From: Bacteroidota bacterium
GTDB taxonomy: Bacteria; Bacteroidota; Bacteroidia; B-17B0; Aurantibacillaceae
Direction of reading: 5' to 3'
DNA length: 44,658 bases
NCBI GenBank assembly: GCA_030681615.1
Contig: JAUXSA010000137.1
Location: 1 to 44,658, forward strand
Shown here piece by piece: positions 44,401 through 44,658 of this stretch. A program made the position numbers and the translations under genes. Position 1 is the first letter of the stretch. Each line of letters starts with the position of its first letter. The notes under the pieces are model-generated. The model was not told where the DNA came from. It worked only from the letters and a program-made list of their open reading frames with translations, and ran no database searches.

Positions 44401-44440
44401 AAAAAAAGTCCCTGCTTATAAATAAGCAGGGACTTTTTTA
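44401..44440 (-). terminator. Intrinsic terminator after paralogue 3
   Basis: A 14-bp stem (44406-44419 with 44422-44435, GTCCCTGC core) has A and T runs on both sides. It lies about 14 bases after the stop of the partial gene at 44454, and could also terminate transcription from the plus strand. Confidence 0.92.
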
Positions 44441-44453
44441 AAATTGAAAAAGA

Positions 44454-44658
44454 TTATTTTAAATGCTTTAGGTTTAAACCGTAAAGAACAATGAATAAAG
44501 CACCAAAAACAATTGACATCATACCAGAACTGAATCCGCTATAAACAATTGTCATAATGATAGATACTACAGTAGCTCCAACATAAAGGAAAAAGCCAAT
44601 TTTTTGTAGTTTCCACATTTTAATAACGCCAAATAAAGATACTAATACAGTAACAAAA
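44454..44658 (-). CDS. Four-helix membrane protein, paralogue 3, N-terminus missing
   Basis: The frame is open from the right edge to the TAA at 44454-44456, giving 67 C-terminal residues: ...VIKMWKLQKIGFFLYVG... and ...FIVLYGLNLKHLK. Both the MW-x-L-x3-GF-x2-Y block and the final LYxxNLKH block match paralogues 1 and 2. The start lies outside the window. It is followed by a strong terminator. Confidence 0.75.
   Translation of the reverse strand, partial: FVTVLVSLFGVIKMWKLQKIGFFLYVGATVVSIIMTIVYSGFSSGMMSIVFGALFIVLYGLNLKHLK

Overview
The window is a low-GC, gene-dense piece of a Bacteroidota chromosome, probably Flavobacteriales-like or an uncultured relative. Evidence: gliding-motility-type (type B) type IX secretion (T9SS) C-terminal domains on giant secreted proteins, -7 elements of the form TAnnTTTG, a DUF3098 gene, a capsule-assembly Wzi/RemB-like barrel, and lipoproteins with an S-C lipobox followed by Lys/Arg-rich residues. 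No rRNA, tRNA, CRISPR array, integrase or transposase gene was found.

Layout. 1-6808 (minus): a secreted Ig-like protein cut by the left edge, a small exported protein of unknown function, and a 1716-residue T9SS cargo protein. 7003-10199 (minus): envelope genes (Bax inhibitor-1 family, ftsX, uppP, a small membrane protein, DUF3098). 10326-16589 (plus): a surface-polysaccharide set (gmd broken by an in-frame stop, fcl, a Wzi/RemB-like barrel, a WecA/MraY-type transferase) and a TolC-type channel. 16586-22356 (minus): DedA, a fused double-ATPase peptide-import ABC protein, trmB, an ABC exporter and truA. 22483-23892 (plus): rlmD.

24038-25918 holds six consecutive small lipoprotein genes that look like three repeats of a two-gene unit. 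The first two pairs each end in a strong intrinsic terminator. They face a convergent exported protein with MORN-like repeats plus a von Willebrand A-like domain. This array is the best candidate for an undescribed system. Next come pheS, a TPR protein, a SWIM-finger protein of unknown role, and a 2177-residue T9SS adhesin with 19 Ig-like repeats, part of them in a three-unit higher-order repeat. 36770-40164 encodes a YfiT/DinB protein, a sterol-desaturase-family enzyme and an SF1 helicase.

40165-40726 has no gene. It holds a 461-bp hairpin-rich element with short terminal inverted repeats. 40727-44658 (minus) holds a POT peptide transporter and small membrane proteins, three of which are paralogues (the last cut by the right edge).

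Most genes concern the cell envelope: undecaprenyl recycling (UppP), loading of the lipid carrier (WecA-like), GDP-fucose supply (Gmd/Fcl), outer membrane proteins (Wzi-like, TolC), surface adhesins and lipoproteins. Function calls come from motifs read by eye; no database search was run.
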